A DNA stretch of 64,000 bases from Fidelibacterota bacterium (GCA_014382015.1 JACNKN010000035.1:77826-141825), one strand, 5' to 3'; counted from the stretch's first letter, positions 38,747 through 46,921 are shown. Made by a program: numbers and translations. The notes: generated by a model not told the origin, from the letters alone.

Positions 38747-40021
38747 TTAAGGGGCAGATTCTTCATACTTCAAAAATCTTTTATAATGTTTATAGTCAAA
38801 ACCATTATCGGTTTTGGCCAATCCAGTCTTAATGAGATGGGCGTTAATGAAGGTTTTATTTTTTAGATATAAATAACAAAGCCGATTTTTATTATTGTCA
38901 AATTCAATAGCATCATGTTTTAAGAAAACTTTCTGTCCTTTAGTTTTGTCCGCAATAAATTGCTGCGCCACTTGTTCTTTAGTTTTAATCGGTTTTACTC
39001 CAATAAGTTTAATTCTCAATCCATTGTTGAGAGTGAGTTCATTGGGTGAGTGAATTTCTTTTATGGAATAATACTCAATCGTATCACCATTGGAATTCTG
39101 ATCTATCTTTGACCCAAATTTATTTTTTCTGGGATCCACTTTTTTATCAATTTTGACAGTATCTTTAAAGATATAGGGTAAGTTTATGATTTCTTTTTTG
39201 AAATCATCTTTAGTGGGTTTGTTTTTAATGATTTCTATATTTGAAACGTCAGACAGCTTATCTTTAATTATAGGTAAAAAGTCGCTATTAATCTCATACC
39301 CCACGGAATTTCTGTTGAGATTGGATGCGCTAAGTGCCGTGGTGCCGCTGCCTAAAAATGGATCTAAAATAGTGTCGCCCACAAAGGAGAACATTTTAAT
39401 TAATCGGTTGGGTAGCTCCAGTGGAAACATAGCTAAATGGTTTTTCTGTTTTTCACCAGAAAAGTTCCAATGTCCGGAAAAATAGGTATTCCATTCCTTG
39501 GAAGTCATTTTGGATTTTTCTTTTATTTCTTTTTCTATTTTCTTCGGTTTTCCCGGTTTTTTAAATAATAGAATAAATTCATAATCAATTTTCAGAATCC
39601 CATTCCTGGGATAAGGGTAGGAGCCCATAATGGATGCGCCGCCGGATGTATTGGAAGTGGTCATCTTCTGCCAGATAATGGCACCCATATAATCAAAGCC
39701 TACAGTTTCGCAAAATTTAATAATCTCAGTCCGAATAGGGATCACTTTGTATCGACCATAATAAACTGATCTCGCGAATTGGTCACCAATATTGACACAT
39801 AACCGGCATCCATCATCCAAGGCACGGAAAGATTCATTCCAGACTAAATTCAAATTATTGATATAATCCTCGTATGAATCATCAAACCCAATCTGGTTTT
39901 CATTGCCATAATCTTTGAGCTGCCAGTAGGGTGGGGAGGTGACCACAAGATCAATTGAGTTATCTTGGATTTCACCCATTTTCCTGGAATCGCCAAGAAT
40001 GATTTTATGATTGGTTTTCAC
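38747..40021 (-). CDS. DNA methyltransferase (N4-cytosine/N6-adenine, beta class) fused to an SNase-like domain
   Basis: 424 residues. The methyltransferase half has catalytic motif IV TSPPYW (28-33) before the SAM-binding motif I DPFLGSGTT (220-228), the permuted order of beta-class amino-methyltransferases; TSPPY suits N4-cytosine or N6-adenine. Residues about 318-420 align with the staphylococcal-nuclease fold (ELTLNNGLRIKLIGVKP, DNNKNRLCYLYL, INAHLIKTGLAK). Two nuclease arginines seem kept (336, 380), but the metal/catalytic acids (DGDT, DTPE positions) are replaced by SPNE and VKPI, so nuclease activity is doubtful. No restriction gene adjoins it. Specificity unknown. Confidence 0.82.
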   Translation of the reverse strand: MKTNHKIILGDSRKMGEIQDNSIDLVVTSPPYWQLKDYGNENQIGFDDSYEDYINNLNLVWNESFRALDDGCRLCVNIGDQFARSVYYGRYKVIPIRTEIIKFCETVGFDYMGAIIWQKMTTSNTSGGASIMGSYPYPRNGILKIDYEFILLFKKPGKPKKIEKEIKEKSKMTSKEWNTYFSGHWNFSGEKQKNHLAMFPLELPNRLIKMFSFVGDTILDPFLGSGTTALSASNLNRNSVGYEINSDFLPIIKDKLSDVSNIEIIKNKPTKDDFKKEIINLPYIFKDTVKIDKKVDPRKNKFGSKIDQNSNGDTIEYYSIKEIHSPNELTLNNGLRIKLIGVKPIKTKEQVAQQFIADKTKGQKVFLKHDAIEFDNNKNRLCYLYLKNKTFINAHLIKTGLAKTDNGFDYKHYKRFLKYEESAP

Positions 40022-40183
40022 GTCGATAAGTTAACTATACAAAGTTTTATAGATATTGTCTTTCATCATAAGGCACAACAGCTCCTTCTTCAATAAACTT
40101 AAACATTTTGTGCTGTAAGGTTATGGAGTATCTCAGGCATTGCTTAAATTTCCAACATTAATTTTATTCAAGAAAAGGATTAA

Positions 40184-41842
40184 ATGATGTCAAAACGGAT
40201 TATTACTGCGCCACGAGGAAGCAATCTCACTTGCAAAAACTGGCAGATAGAAGCACCCTATCGAATGATTCAAAATAACTTGGATCCGGACGTGGCAGAA
40301 AATCCAGATGAATTGGTTGTTTATGGGGGAAAGGGAAAAGCAGCGCGAAATTGGGAATGTTATGATGCAATCTTAAATACATTAAAACGGATGGACGAAG
40401 ATGAAACATTGCTGGTTCAATCGGGGAAACCGGTGGGGGTACTCAAAACACATACCTGGTCGCCTCGGGTACTCATGGCCAATTCGAACCTTGTTCCTGA
40501 CTGGGCCACTTGGGATCATTTTAATGAATTAGATAAACAGGGACTCATGATGTATGGGCAAATGACCGCCGGTTCCTGGATATACATTGGCACCCAGGGG
40601 ATATTACAGGGGACATACGAAACATTTGCTGCTGCTGCAAAACAACATTACAATTCTGATTTAACTGGAAAGTTGGTGGTAACGGCCGGTCTCGGTGGGA
40701 TGGGGGGTGCTCAGCCACTGTCTGTCACCATGAATAATGGTGTAACTATTTGTATCGAAATTGATCCATTTCGCATTCAACGTCGTTTGGAAACAAAATA
40801 TCTTAACGTGGCAACCGATTCCATGGATGACGCCTTATCAATGGCTCGTGACGCCCAGAAAAAGGGAGAACCCTTATCTATTGGGCTTCAAGGAAATGCG
40901 GCGGATATTGTGCCTTTAATGGCGAAATTGGGAATTGTTCCGGATATGATTACAGATCAGACATCTGCCCATGATGAATTGGATGGATATGTCCCAAATG
41001 GTATGACTTATGAAGCAGCACTTGCGTTGCGAAAAACCGATCCGGACACATATATAAAAGAAAGCTATCGCGCCATGGGAGAGCATTGTCAGGGTATGTT
41101 GGATTTAAAAGCCCAGGGAGCCATTGCGTTTGATTATGGCAATAACCTGCGGGGTCAAGCCAAAAAAGCAGGTGTAGAAAATGCATTTGATTTCCCAGGA
41201 TTTGTACCGGCATATATCCGAGATTTATTTTGTGAAGGAAAGGGGCCTTTTCGTTGGGTTGCACTGTCAGGAGATCCTGAAGATATCTATAAAACCGATG
41301 AAAAATTATTAGATTTGTTTCCGGAAGATGAAACTCTCTCCAGATGGATTAAATTGGCGAAAGAACAGGTACAGTTTCAGGGATTGCCCTCGCGGATTTG
41401 TTGGCTTGATTATACCCAAAGAGCCAAGTTCGGTGTTGCGTTGAATCAAATGGTAGCCAGCGGTGAATTATCCGCCCCAATTGTTATTGGTCGGGATCAT
41501 CTGGATTGTGGTTCAGTTGCATCACCTTATCGAGAAACAGAAGCCATGAAAGATGGATCTGATGCGGTGGCGGATTGGCCCTTGCTCAATGCACTCACCA
41601 GTACGGCCAGTGGAACGACATGGGTATCAATTCACCATGGGGGCGGTGTGGGAATGGGATTGGCTCTCCATGCAGGGCAAGTCATTTGTGTAGATGGTAC
41701 ACCCGAAATGGAAAAGCGGGTAAAAGCAGTTTTAACCAATGATCCGGGCATGGGTATTTTGCGTCATGCAGATGCGGGGTATGAAGATGCAATTCAGAAT
41801 GCAAAAGATTGGGATGTGGATATACCGATGATGGAAAGGTGA
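40184..41842 (+). CDS. hutU: Urocanate hydratase
   Basis: A 552-residue cytosolic enzyme converting urocanate to imidazolone propionate, step 2 of histidine breakdown, using tightly bound NAD+. [15 protein letters not shown] opening (here [20 protein letters not shown]), NAD site [30 protein letters not shown], and the active-site block [20 protein letters not shown] and HHGGGVGMG. Full length. A strong ribosome binding site and the duplicated first codons of hutI lie just after its stop, showing hutU and hutI were once adjacent. Confidence 0.97.
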   Translation: MMSKRIITAPRGSNLTCKNWQIEAPYRMIQNNLDPDVAENPDELVVYGGKGKAARNWECYDAILNTLKRMDEDETLLVQSGKPVGVLKTHTWSPRVLMANSNLVPDWATWDHFNELDKQGLMMYGQMTAGSWIYIGTQGILQGTYETFAAAAKQHYNSDLTGKLVVTAGLGGMGGAQPLSVTMNNGVTICIEIDPFRIQRRLETKYLNVATDSMDDALSMARDAQKKGEPLSIGLQGNAADIVPLMAKLGIVPDMITDQTSAHDELDGYVPNGMTYEAALALRKTDPDTYIKESYRAMGEHCQGMLDLKAQGAIAFDYGNNLRGQAKKAGVENAFDFPGFVPAYIRDLFCEGKGPFRWVALSGDPEDIYKTDEKLLDLFPEDETLSRWIKLAKEQVQFQGLPSRICWLDYTQRAKFGVALNQMVASGELSAPIVIGRDHLDCGSVASPYRETEAMKDGSDAVADWPLLNALTSTASGTTWVSIHHGGGVGMGLALHAGQVICVDGTPEMEKRVKAVLTNDPGMGILRHADAGYEDAIQNAKDWDVDIPMMER

Positions 41843-41843
41843 T

Positions 41844-41849
41844 GGGAGG
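41844..41849 (+). promoter_or_regulatory. Orphaned ribosome binding site of hutI
   Basis: GGGAGG, 6 nt before ATG at 41856. It now serves only a 24-codon fragment; the complete hutI at 43276 lacks a comparable site. Confidence 0.75.
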
Positions 41850-41855
41850 TGTGTG

Positions 41856-41930
41856 ATGGATAATCAACAACCAAAAACTTATACTCAATACTCACCACTG
41901 TTGCGTTTCGTCCTGCGGATAATACAATGA
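41856..41930 (+). pseudogene. Duplicated 5' fragment of hutI
   Basis: ATGGATAATCAACAAC here is identical to the first 16 bases of hutI at 43276, and five more bases match after one mismatch. The frame then runs into the REP array and stops at 41928-41930 after 24 codons. This looks like a remnant of the original hutI start left when the REP/transposase segment was inserted. Confidence 0.7.
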
Positions 41931-42350
41931 ATCAAGAGATAAAATACCCAACTCAAATGTTTGTTCAGGACGGCACGTCCTGAACGAGTTAGTACTATGA
42001 AACAATGATATCAAATTGAATAAAAATTTCAACAAAACGCTTACAGGACATTTTGTCCTGTAATTAAAACAATGAATCAAAAGTTAAAACTCCCAAATCA
42101 ATTTTCTGTCCAGGACGGCACGTCCCGAACGAGTTAATACTTTAAAATTAGGATAGTAGTTTGACTAAAATATTTTACACCTCTCCAGCAGGACGTGTCG
42201 TCCTGCGGATAATACGATGAATCAAAATTTAAGCCACCAAATCAGATATTTATTTAGGCCAGCACGTCCTGAACGAGTATGTACAGTGATAATTGAATAT
42301 ACTTGGATATTATTTCCAACACCACTCCGGCAGGACGTTTCGTCCTGCGA
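41898..42350. repeat. REP palindrome array, left of the transposase
   Basis: About seven short palindromes in two alternating forms. Form A (GCAGGACG, 3-nt loop, CGTCCTGC) occurs at 42188-42206 and 42330-42348, with a half copy at 41904. Form B (TTCAGGAC, GGCAC loop, GTCCTGAA, then CGAG) is at 41964-41984 with decayed copies near 42110 and 42256. A 10-bp-stem variant lies at 42041-42063. The spacers repeat AATACAATGAATCAA-like sequence. This explains the 530-bp gap between hutU and the transposase. Confidence 0.88.
41904..41971 (+). repeat. 68-bp direct repeat, copy 1
   Basis: Runs from CGTTTCGTCCTGCGG through to TGTTCAGGAC and is identical to 43153-43220. It spans the right arm of a form-A palindrome, the spacer and the left arm of a form-B palindrome, so it is one compound REP unit. 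Confidence 0.85.
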
Positions 42351-42371
42351 GTTTTTACCTTGTGAAATTGA

Positions 42372-42977
42372 ATGAAACGAAATTGGGTAAAAGATAGTCC
42401 AAGTCCGTACTTCTTAACTCATACTGTGTTGAATTGGGTTAATGTATTTGTAAACACTGCGATGAACAGTGTAATCATAGAAGCATTTAATCACTATCGC
42501 TATGTGTACGGAGTTCAATTTTATGGTTATGTGATTATGCCGAATCATATTCATTATATTGCCCAGTTTCAACAGGAAAAATATGGGCTAAGTGATTTTA
42601 CTCGAGACTTTAAAAGTACGGTTTCAAAAAAGATTCATGATCGATTAGCACTTGTGATAGATGAATCAAGTTTTCCAATTAATAATATTTTCCGAGAAAA
42701 TAATTTAAAAATCAAATTGCCAATGGAATTAAGGGATTTTTTATTAGACTCTGGTAAGAATGCAGAGCAAGAAATAAAACTTTGGAGGGATGATGAAAAA
42801 CCAATTATTTTGGAAACGGAAGAGATGGGAATTCAGCGATTGAATTATTTACATGATAATCCAGTGCGAAAAGGATGGGTAGAGACTCCTGAAGAATATA
42901 CCTATTCGAGTGCATCCTTTTACTTAAGTGGTAAATCGTTTCCCTTCAGGGTTACTCATTTATTTGATGAAAAATGA
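42372..42977 (+). CDS. REP-associated transposase (RAYT, Y1/HUH family)
   Basis: A 201-residue protein of the IS200-like Y1 transposase superfamily. The metal-binding HUH motif is in VIMPNHIHYIAQ (His59, His61); LSDFTRDFKSTVSKKI is the usual following helix, and LNYLHDNPVRKGWVETPEEY then YSSASFY is the typical C-terminal block. I cannot find the catalytic tyrosine 50-65 residues after HUH where it is expected. Such single genes flanked by REP palindromes move or copy REP units. It is embedded in REP arrays on both sides and interrupts the hut operon. Confidence 0.87.
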   Translation: MKRNWVKDSPSPYFLTHTVLNWVNVFVNTAMNSVIIEAFNHYRYVYGVQFYGYVIMPNHIHYIAQFQQEKYGLSDFTRDFKSTVSKKIHDRLALVIDESSFPINNIFRENNLKIKLPMELRDFLLDSGKNAEQEIKLWRDDEKPIILETEEMGIQRLNYLHDNPVRKGWVETPEEYTYSSASFYLSGKSFPFRVTHLFDEK

Positions 42978-43002
42978 ACAGTATATCTCATTTACATAAT
43001 TC

Positions 43003-43236
43003 CACTCCAGCGAGATGTTGCGCGGTATGATGAATCAAGAGATAAAACACCCAACTCAAATGTTTGTTCAGGACGGCACGTTCTGAACGAGGTAATCGTT
43101 TAAAAATTTGGAAAGTACATTGAATAAACTTGTCAACACTACTCCAGCAGGACGTTTCGTCCTGCGGATAATACAATGAATCAAGAGATAAAATACCCAA
43201 CTCAAATGTTTGTTCAGGACAGCACATCCTAAACGA
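43003..43236. repeat. REP palindrome array, right of the transposase
   Basis: Continues the left array: a decayed form A near 43006, form B at 43067-43087 (one changed base), a perfect form A at 43147-43165, and a mutated form B at 43213-43232. Together with the spacers this fills the 300 bp between transposase and hutI. Confidence 0.87.
43153..43220 (+). repeat. 68-bp direct repeat, copy 2
   Basis: Identical to 41904-41971. The two copies lie near the outer ends of the REP/transposase segment. Confidence 0.85.
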
Positions 43237-43275
43237 GTGGGATCTATTAAGAGTGAATAAAAGATTGAGTCACTA

Positions 43276-44502
43276 ATGGATAATCAACAACAAAAAATCA
43301 GCAATCCAACATCAATAATCCTTAAGAATATTGGGTGTTTGGTGTCTGCCAATGACGATGATGTTCAATTGATTGAGAATACATCAATCTTGATAGCTAA
43401 TGGAAAAATTATTGATATCGGTGGAGGAGAATCAGAGAATTCAATTGACTGTGGTGGAAAAATGGTTACGTGCGGATTTGTAGATTCCCACACACACCCG
43501 GTATTTTTAGATAAACGGGATGAAGAATATGCCCTGCGATTGGCCGGCGCTTCTTATGAAGAGATTGCTGAAAAAGGTGGGGGCATTGTTTCAAGCGTAG
43601 AAGGGGTACGAAATGCTTCTAAGGATGAATTAATCGATAAAGTATCCCAACGGATGGGTCGATTTATCGCTGGGGGTACTACAACCATAGAAGCCAAGTC
43701 TGGATATGGTCTGAGCACAGCGTCCGAACTATTATCTTTAGAAGTCATTGACGAAGTCAATCGATCTCATGTAATTGATATGGTGCCCACATTTATGGGT
43801 GGACATGCTTTTCCACAGGAATACTCTGATGACCATGATGGTTATGTGAATCTCATCTGTAAAGAAATGATTCCTGAAGTAGCGAAACAGGGAATTGCAA
43901 AATTCAACGATGTTTTTTGTGAAGAAGGCTACTTTACGGTAGCGCAATCCAAATGCATATTAGAGATAGGAAAAAGATACGGATTAAAACCACGTCTCCA
44001 CGCAGATGAATTTGTGGATTCCGGTGCGGCGGATTTGGCGGGGGGAATAGGGGCAATTTCAGCAGATCACCTTATGGCTGTTAGCGAAGATGGTATGGAC
44101 TCATTAGTGAGGAATAATGTTGTGGCTACATTGCTACCTGGGACGACATTTTTTCTCGGAAAATCTTCCTATGCACCGGGAAGAGCATTAATTGATTCAG
44201 GTATTACAGTTGCTTTGGCCACTGATTTTAATCCTGGGAGCTGCCATATTCAATCCATGTCATTTATTATGACATTGGCTTGTATGCATTTGGGTATGAC
44301 TGTGGAAGAATCATTTCAGGCAGCGACCTATCATGGCGCAAAGGCGCTGGCATTAGAAAATGAAATAGGGTCTATTGAAGTGGGAAAATCAGCTGATTTA
44401 ATTGTCTGGGGGATAAATAGTTTATTGGATATTCCATATTATGTCTCAAACCACCCAATTCAATATGTCATAAAGAATGGGGAAGTTGTATTTGGTACTT
44501 GA
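43276..44502 (+). CDS. hutI: Imidazolonepropionase
   Basis: A 408-residue metal-dependent amidohydrolase, step 3 of histidine degradation (imidazolone propionate to formiminoglutamate). Metal site VDSHTHPVF, then EIAEKGGGI, IEAKSGYGL, PTFMGGHAFP, HADEF, SADHLMAV and ATDFNPGSC. The start ATG at 43276 has only a weak GAG 8 nt upstream; the original site seems to be that at 41844. hutH and the final formiminoglutamate enzyme are not in this window. Confidence 0.96.
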   Translation: MDNQQQKISNPTSIILKNIGCLVSANDDDVQLIENTSILIANGKIIDIGGGESENSIDCGGKMVTCGFVDSHTHPVFLDKRDEEYALRLAGASYEEIAEKGGGIVSSVEGVRNASKDELIDKVSQRMGRFIAGGTTTIEAKSGYGLSTASELLSLEVIDEVNRSHVIDMVPTFMGGHAFPQEYSDDHDGYVNLICKEMIPEVAKQGIAKFNDVFCEEGYFTVAQSKCILEIGKRYGLKPRLHADEFVDSGAADLAGGIGAISADHLMAVSEDGMDSLVRNNVVATLLPGTTFFLGKSSYAPGRALIDSGITVALATDFNPGSCHIQSMSFIMTLACMHLGMTVEESFQAATYHGAKALALENEIGSIEVGKSADLIVWGINSLLDIPYYVSNHPIQYVIKNGEVVFGT

Positions 44503-44561
44503 CTCAGGGACACTCCTTCCTGTAAAATCGCGCTTGTTTAACGATAAGAAATGGTAAATAG

Positions 44562-45023
44562 ATGACCACAAAAAGAATTCTCTCAGTTTTAGTTATTCTG
44601 ATAATGGGTTCCCAATTTGTCTTTGCAAATTATGCCTTTTATCGGAAGGTTTCCAGCACCTGTAAATTTTACCGCGTAACGGTTGATGAAAATAAAATGT
44701 CCCTTACGAAGAATAAGGATGGATCATATAGTTTTTCCATTGAAATGAAAAGTCTTCGAAATAATTTTGAAATGGTGATGCTGGTTGGATTCATATCCGT
44801 AGGGCAGGCGATGAATCATCAGGAAAAATTTGCAAAGAAAAAATCCGGGTACACCGCGATTATACCGGCGGAAACTGACGTAACGGTAACCATCCCGGTT
44901 TCCAGGCAAAATACAATTATCACGGCAAAGGCAACTGCGGGTCAAATTCGTCAATTAACAGACGGGAAAATTGATTCAGCAGGGTTTATGCGCCTGATAA
45001 AAAATTCAATTCAAACACTGTAA
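44562..45023 (+). CDS. Exported protein of unknown function
   Basis: A 153-residue protein I do not recognise. The N-terminus is a clear signal peptide (ILSVLVILIMGSQFVFA, cleavage after the Ala). The mature part is about 130 residues with charged and beta-type segments (YSFSIEMKSLRNNFEMVMLV, SGYTAIIPAETDVTVTIPVS) and one possible hydrophobic helix (MVMLVGFISVGQAM). Probably periplasmic. It is 12 nt before a DUF350-like gene and 59 nt after hutI, so the pair may be a small operon. Confidence 0.7.
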   Translation: MTTKRILSVLVILIMGSQFVFANYAFYRKVSSTCKFYRVTVDENKMSLTKNKDGSYSFSIEMKSLRNNFEMVMLVGFISVGQAMNHQEKFAKKKSGYTAIIPAETDVTVTIPVSRQNTIITAKATAGQIRQLTDGKIDSAGFMRLIKNSIQTL

Positions 45024-45035
45024 CAAGGAGGAAGA

Positions 45036-45272
45036 ATGTTAGATCCTACCAGTTGGGGCGGCATGTTCGCACAATACGGTCGTTCTTTACTATGGGCGAT
45101 CACAGCGGCTATTGGTTTTGGCCTGGGCGTTGGTATTTCATTGAAGGTTTTCGATTGGCTTTCAACCGATATTGATGAATGGGAAGAAATTAAAAAAGGG
45201 AACATTGGTGTTTCCCTTATTTTCGTCGCTCTCATCGTCATGGTTGGTTTAATCGTTTATAAAGTTATTTAA
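45036..45272 (+). CDS. Small membrane protein, DUF350-like
   Basis: 78 residues with two membrane segments (LLWAITAAIGFGLGVGISL and IGVSLIFVALIVMVGLIVYK) separated by STDIDEWEEIKKGNIGVS. The sequence GISLKVFDWL, DEWEEIKKGNI is the repeat signature of DUF350 membrane proteins; a single repeat is present. A good ribosome binding site (AAGGAGG) precedes ATG 45036. Function of the family is not established. Confidence 0.72.
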   Translation: MLDPTSWGGMFAQYGRSLLWAITAAIGFGLGVGISLKVFDWLSTDIDEWEEIKKGNIGVSLIFVALIVMVGLIVYKVI

Positions 45273-45293
45273 ACGCAACCGACAACACTATAG

Positions 45294-45330
45294 AAAACCC
45301 CATTTCGATTTATCGGAATGGGGTTTTTTT
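45294..45330 (+). terminator. Intrinsic terminator after the DUF350-like gene
   Basis: CCCCATTTCGA pairs with TCGGAATGGGG (one G-U) around TTTA, flanked by AAAA and seven T. Ends the small operon, 21 nt after its last stop. The A-run on the left could let it work weakly in the other direction for the convergent gene. Confidence 0.88.
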
Positions 45331-45336
45331 ATTTAT

Positions 45337-45358
45337 AGAAGGCTTTGCCAAGCCTTCT
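45337..45358. repeat. Perfect 9-bp hairpin without T tract
   Basis: AGAAGGCTT, loop TGCC, AAGCCTTCT. It lies between the terminator at 45294 and the stop of the - strand gene at 45389. No poly-T follows on either strand, so it may protect 3' ends or be a REP-like unit. Confidence 0.5.
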
Positions 45359-45388
45359 TATAGAATATGCGCGAATCGTTTCTGCTTA

Positions 45389-46852
45389 TTACCCATAATT
45401 CATCCAGAAAAAGTAAGCAACTAAAGCACCTACAATTGTATTGATGAAATTAACCATATCATTGCCAATCCACTTTGATCCAAATATCAGCTTTGTTTTA
45501 TGGTCGCAATGATACCTATCCTCAGTTTGGATTCCACATTGACTACATTTGAATTGCGCCTGGATAAAACGCCCTAAAATTGAATCAACTAATGACCCTG
45601 TAAGTCCAGCGATTGTGATGGGGATGAGCAGGTCGTTTAGATGCAAAATTTCTTCGCCCAGAATTCCGATCATTAATGCACCCATTGCCGATCCAAATAT
45701 ACCCAAAAATGTGACCCCGCCGGATACACCACGTTCCACAATTGTTTTCGACAATACAAGCCTGGGTCTTGATTTAGAATAAAACCCGATTTCGGTTGCC
45801 CATGTATCCGCTGTGGCGGCACCGATAGCGCCAAGATATAACACGATGGCCGGAGGAAAATTGGTGAAAAAGTAAATGACAGCAAAAATAGCTCCTACCC
45901 CTCCGTTGGCCAGTATTTGAAGTATATTTCGATGAGAATAGGGTTTATGGTGAAGATGAGATAGAATGGAAGCAGAAATAAAGAAAAATACGAGGGGGGT
46001 GATCCATGGCCACCCACCGGCACCAAAAATGATAATACCTAAAAGATATCCACTAATTGCACCGCTCGTTGATAAAGATTTTTGTTTCCATGCTAAAGAA
46101 AAAATTCCGATTGAGATAAAGGTCCAAACCAATAACTGAGGCAATGTGCCATGGGTGTAGTTTATGAGGAAGATTTCATAAGATAAAAAAGTGATGAGGG
46201 GCGTGGATAGGTTGTCTGAGCCGCGAAAGCTGATTGACTCCGCCAATGCAGCGGAAAAAGCGGTGAATATACTTAATCCAACTAAAACAGGCATTGGTAT
46301 TAAGTACGCGGCGTGATAGACTCTGGACAATAAATCCGTGCCGATCATGATGATCAAGATGGTTGTCCCAAACATAGCCAAAGATCCTCGGCGAGATTTT
46401 TTGTCTCTCCAGGGGGTATATATACTTCGGCCATTTTTTCCAATAAATGCTGCAATGGGATCCGAGATAGCCAACACTAAAATGGCTAAAACAAAAGAAA
46501 CAGGCTTATCCCACCATAAATATGACATAATGAATACGGCCAGTGGAAAATATACAGTGCCATAACTTAGTCGTTCTGTAGCATGCATGCTTTCAACTTT
46601 TCCTGACTTTAATAAAATTAGATTAACCACTATAAATAAGGAAGATAGAGCAATGAGTTGAAGGTTAGATTTAAATATAAATGGGCTGGAAGAAACAATG
46701 ATTCCAATAAATATATGGACAAATTTTCGTGTTGATTCTGTTGACCATTTATTATAATTCCTAATGAGTTCTGCTACACTAAGCACAATGAGGATTCCGG
46801 ATAAAATAATTCCGAAAAGTGTCCAGTCGTTTATGGAATTGAAAAACATCAT
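45389..46852 (-). CDS. Two-domain polyprenol kinase-like membrane protein (VTE5-like plus DUF92/VTE6-like)
   Basis: 487 residues, mostly membrane helices. Residues 1-235 look like the dolichol/phytol kinase and CDP-diglyceride synthase group: STRKFVHIFIG (40-50), ERLSYGTVYFP, ISDPIAAFIGKNGR (129-142), ESISFRGSDNLSTPL (205-219). Residues 255-487 match DUF92 (VTE6, TMEM19): STSGAISGYLLG, GAATADTWATEIG (344-356), CSQCGIQTEDRYHC and GNDMVNFINT. In plants VTE5 phosphorylates phytol and VTE6 the monophosphate, so a fused protein may turn an isoprenoid alcohol into its diphosphate; this is inference. The start ATG lies 12 nt after a terminator and has no clear ribosome binding site. Confidence 0.75.
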   Translation of the reverse strand: MMFFNSINDWTLFGIILSGILIVLSVAELIRNYNKWSTESTRKFVHIFIGIIVSSSPFIFKSNLQLIALSSLFIVVNLILLKSGKVESMHATERLSYGTVYFPLAVFIMSYLWWDKPVSFVLAILVLAISDPIAAFIGKNGRSIYTPWRDKKSRRGSLAMFGTTILIIMIGTDLLSRVYHAAYLIPMPVLVGLSIFTAFSAALAESISFRGSDNLSTPLITFLSYEIFLINYTHGTLPQLLVWTFISIGIFSLAWKQKSLSTSGAISGYLLGIIIFGAGGWPWITPLVFFFISASILSHLHHKPYSHRNILQILANGGVGAIFAVIYFFTNFPPAIVLYLGAIGAATADTWATEIGFYSKSRPRLVLSKTIVERGVSGGVTFLGIFGSAMGALMIGILGEEILHLNDLLIPITIAGLTGSLVDSILGRFIQAQFKCSQCGIQTEDRYHCDHKTKLIFGSKWIGNDMVNFINTIVGALVAYFFWMNYG

Positions 46853-46864
46853 TGTTGAAGTTAT

Positions 46865-46895
46865 AAAAAACCCTCCGAAAAAAACGGAGGGTTTT
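46865..46895 (-). terminator. Intrinsic terminator after the M16 peptidase gene
   Basis: On the - strand: AAAACCCTCCG, seven-T loop, CGGAGGGTTTT, ending in T tract (46865-46870). A perfect 11-bp stem 27 nt after the M16 stop. It is only 12 nt from the start codon of the next - strand gene. Confidence 0.88.
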
Positions 46896-46921
46896 AATTT
46901 ATTATTTTGAGATTGAATTAT

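Noticed and set aside
38058..40021. Restriction-modification system made of the toxin-antitoxin pair and methyltransferase
   Set aside because: The small proteins match RelE/HigB and Xre antitoxin families, lie on the other strand, and no endonuclease gene is adjacent.
41898..43236. CRISPR array between hutU and hutI
   Set aside because: Repeats are short palindromes of two types with related spacers and a RAYT gene between; no uniform repeat/unique-spacer pattern and no cas genes.
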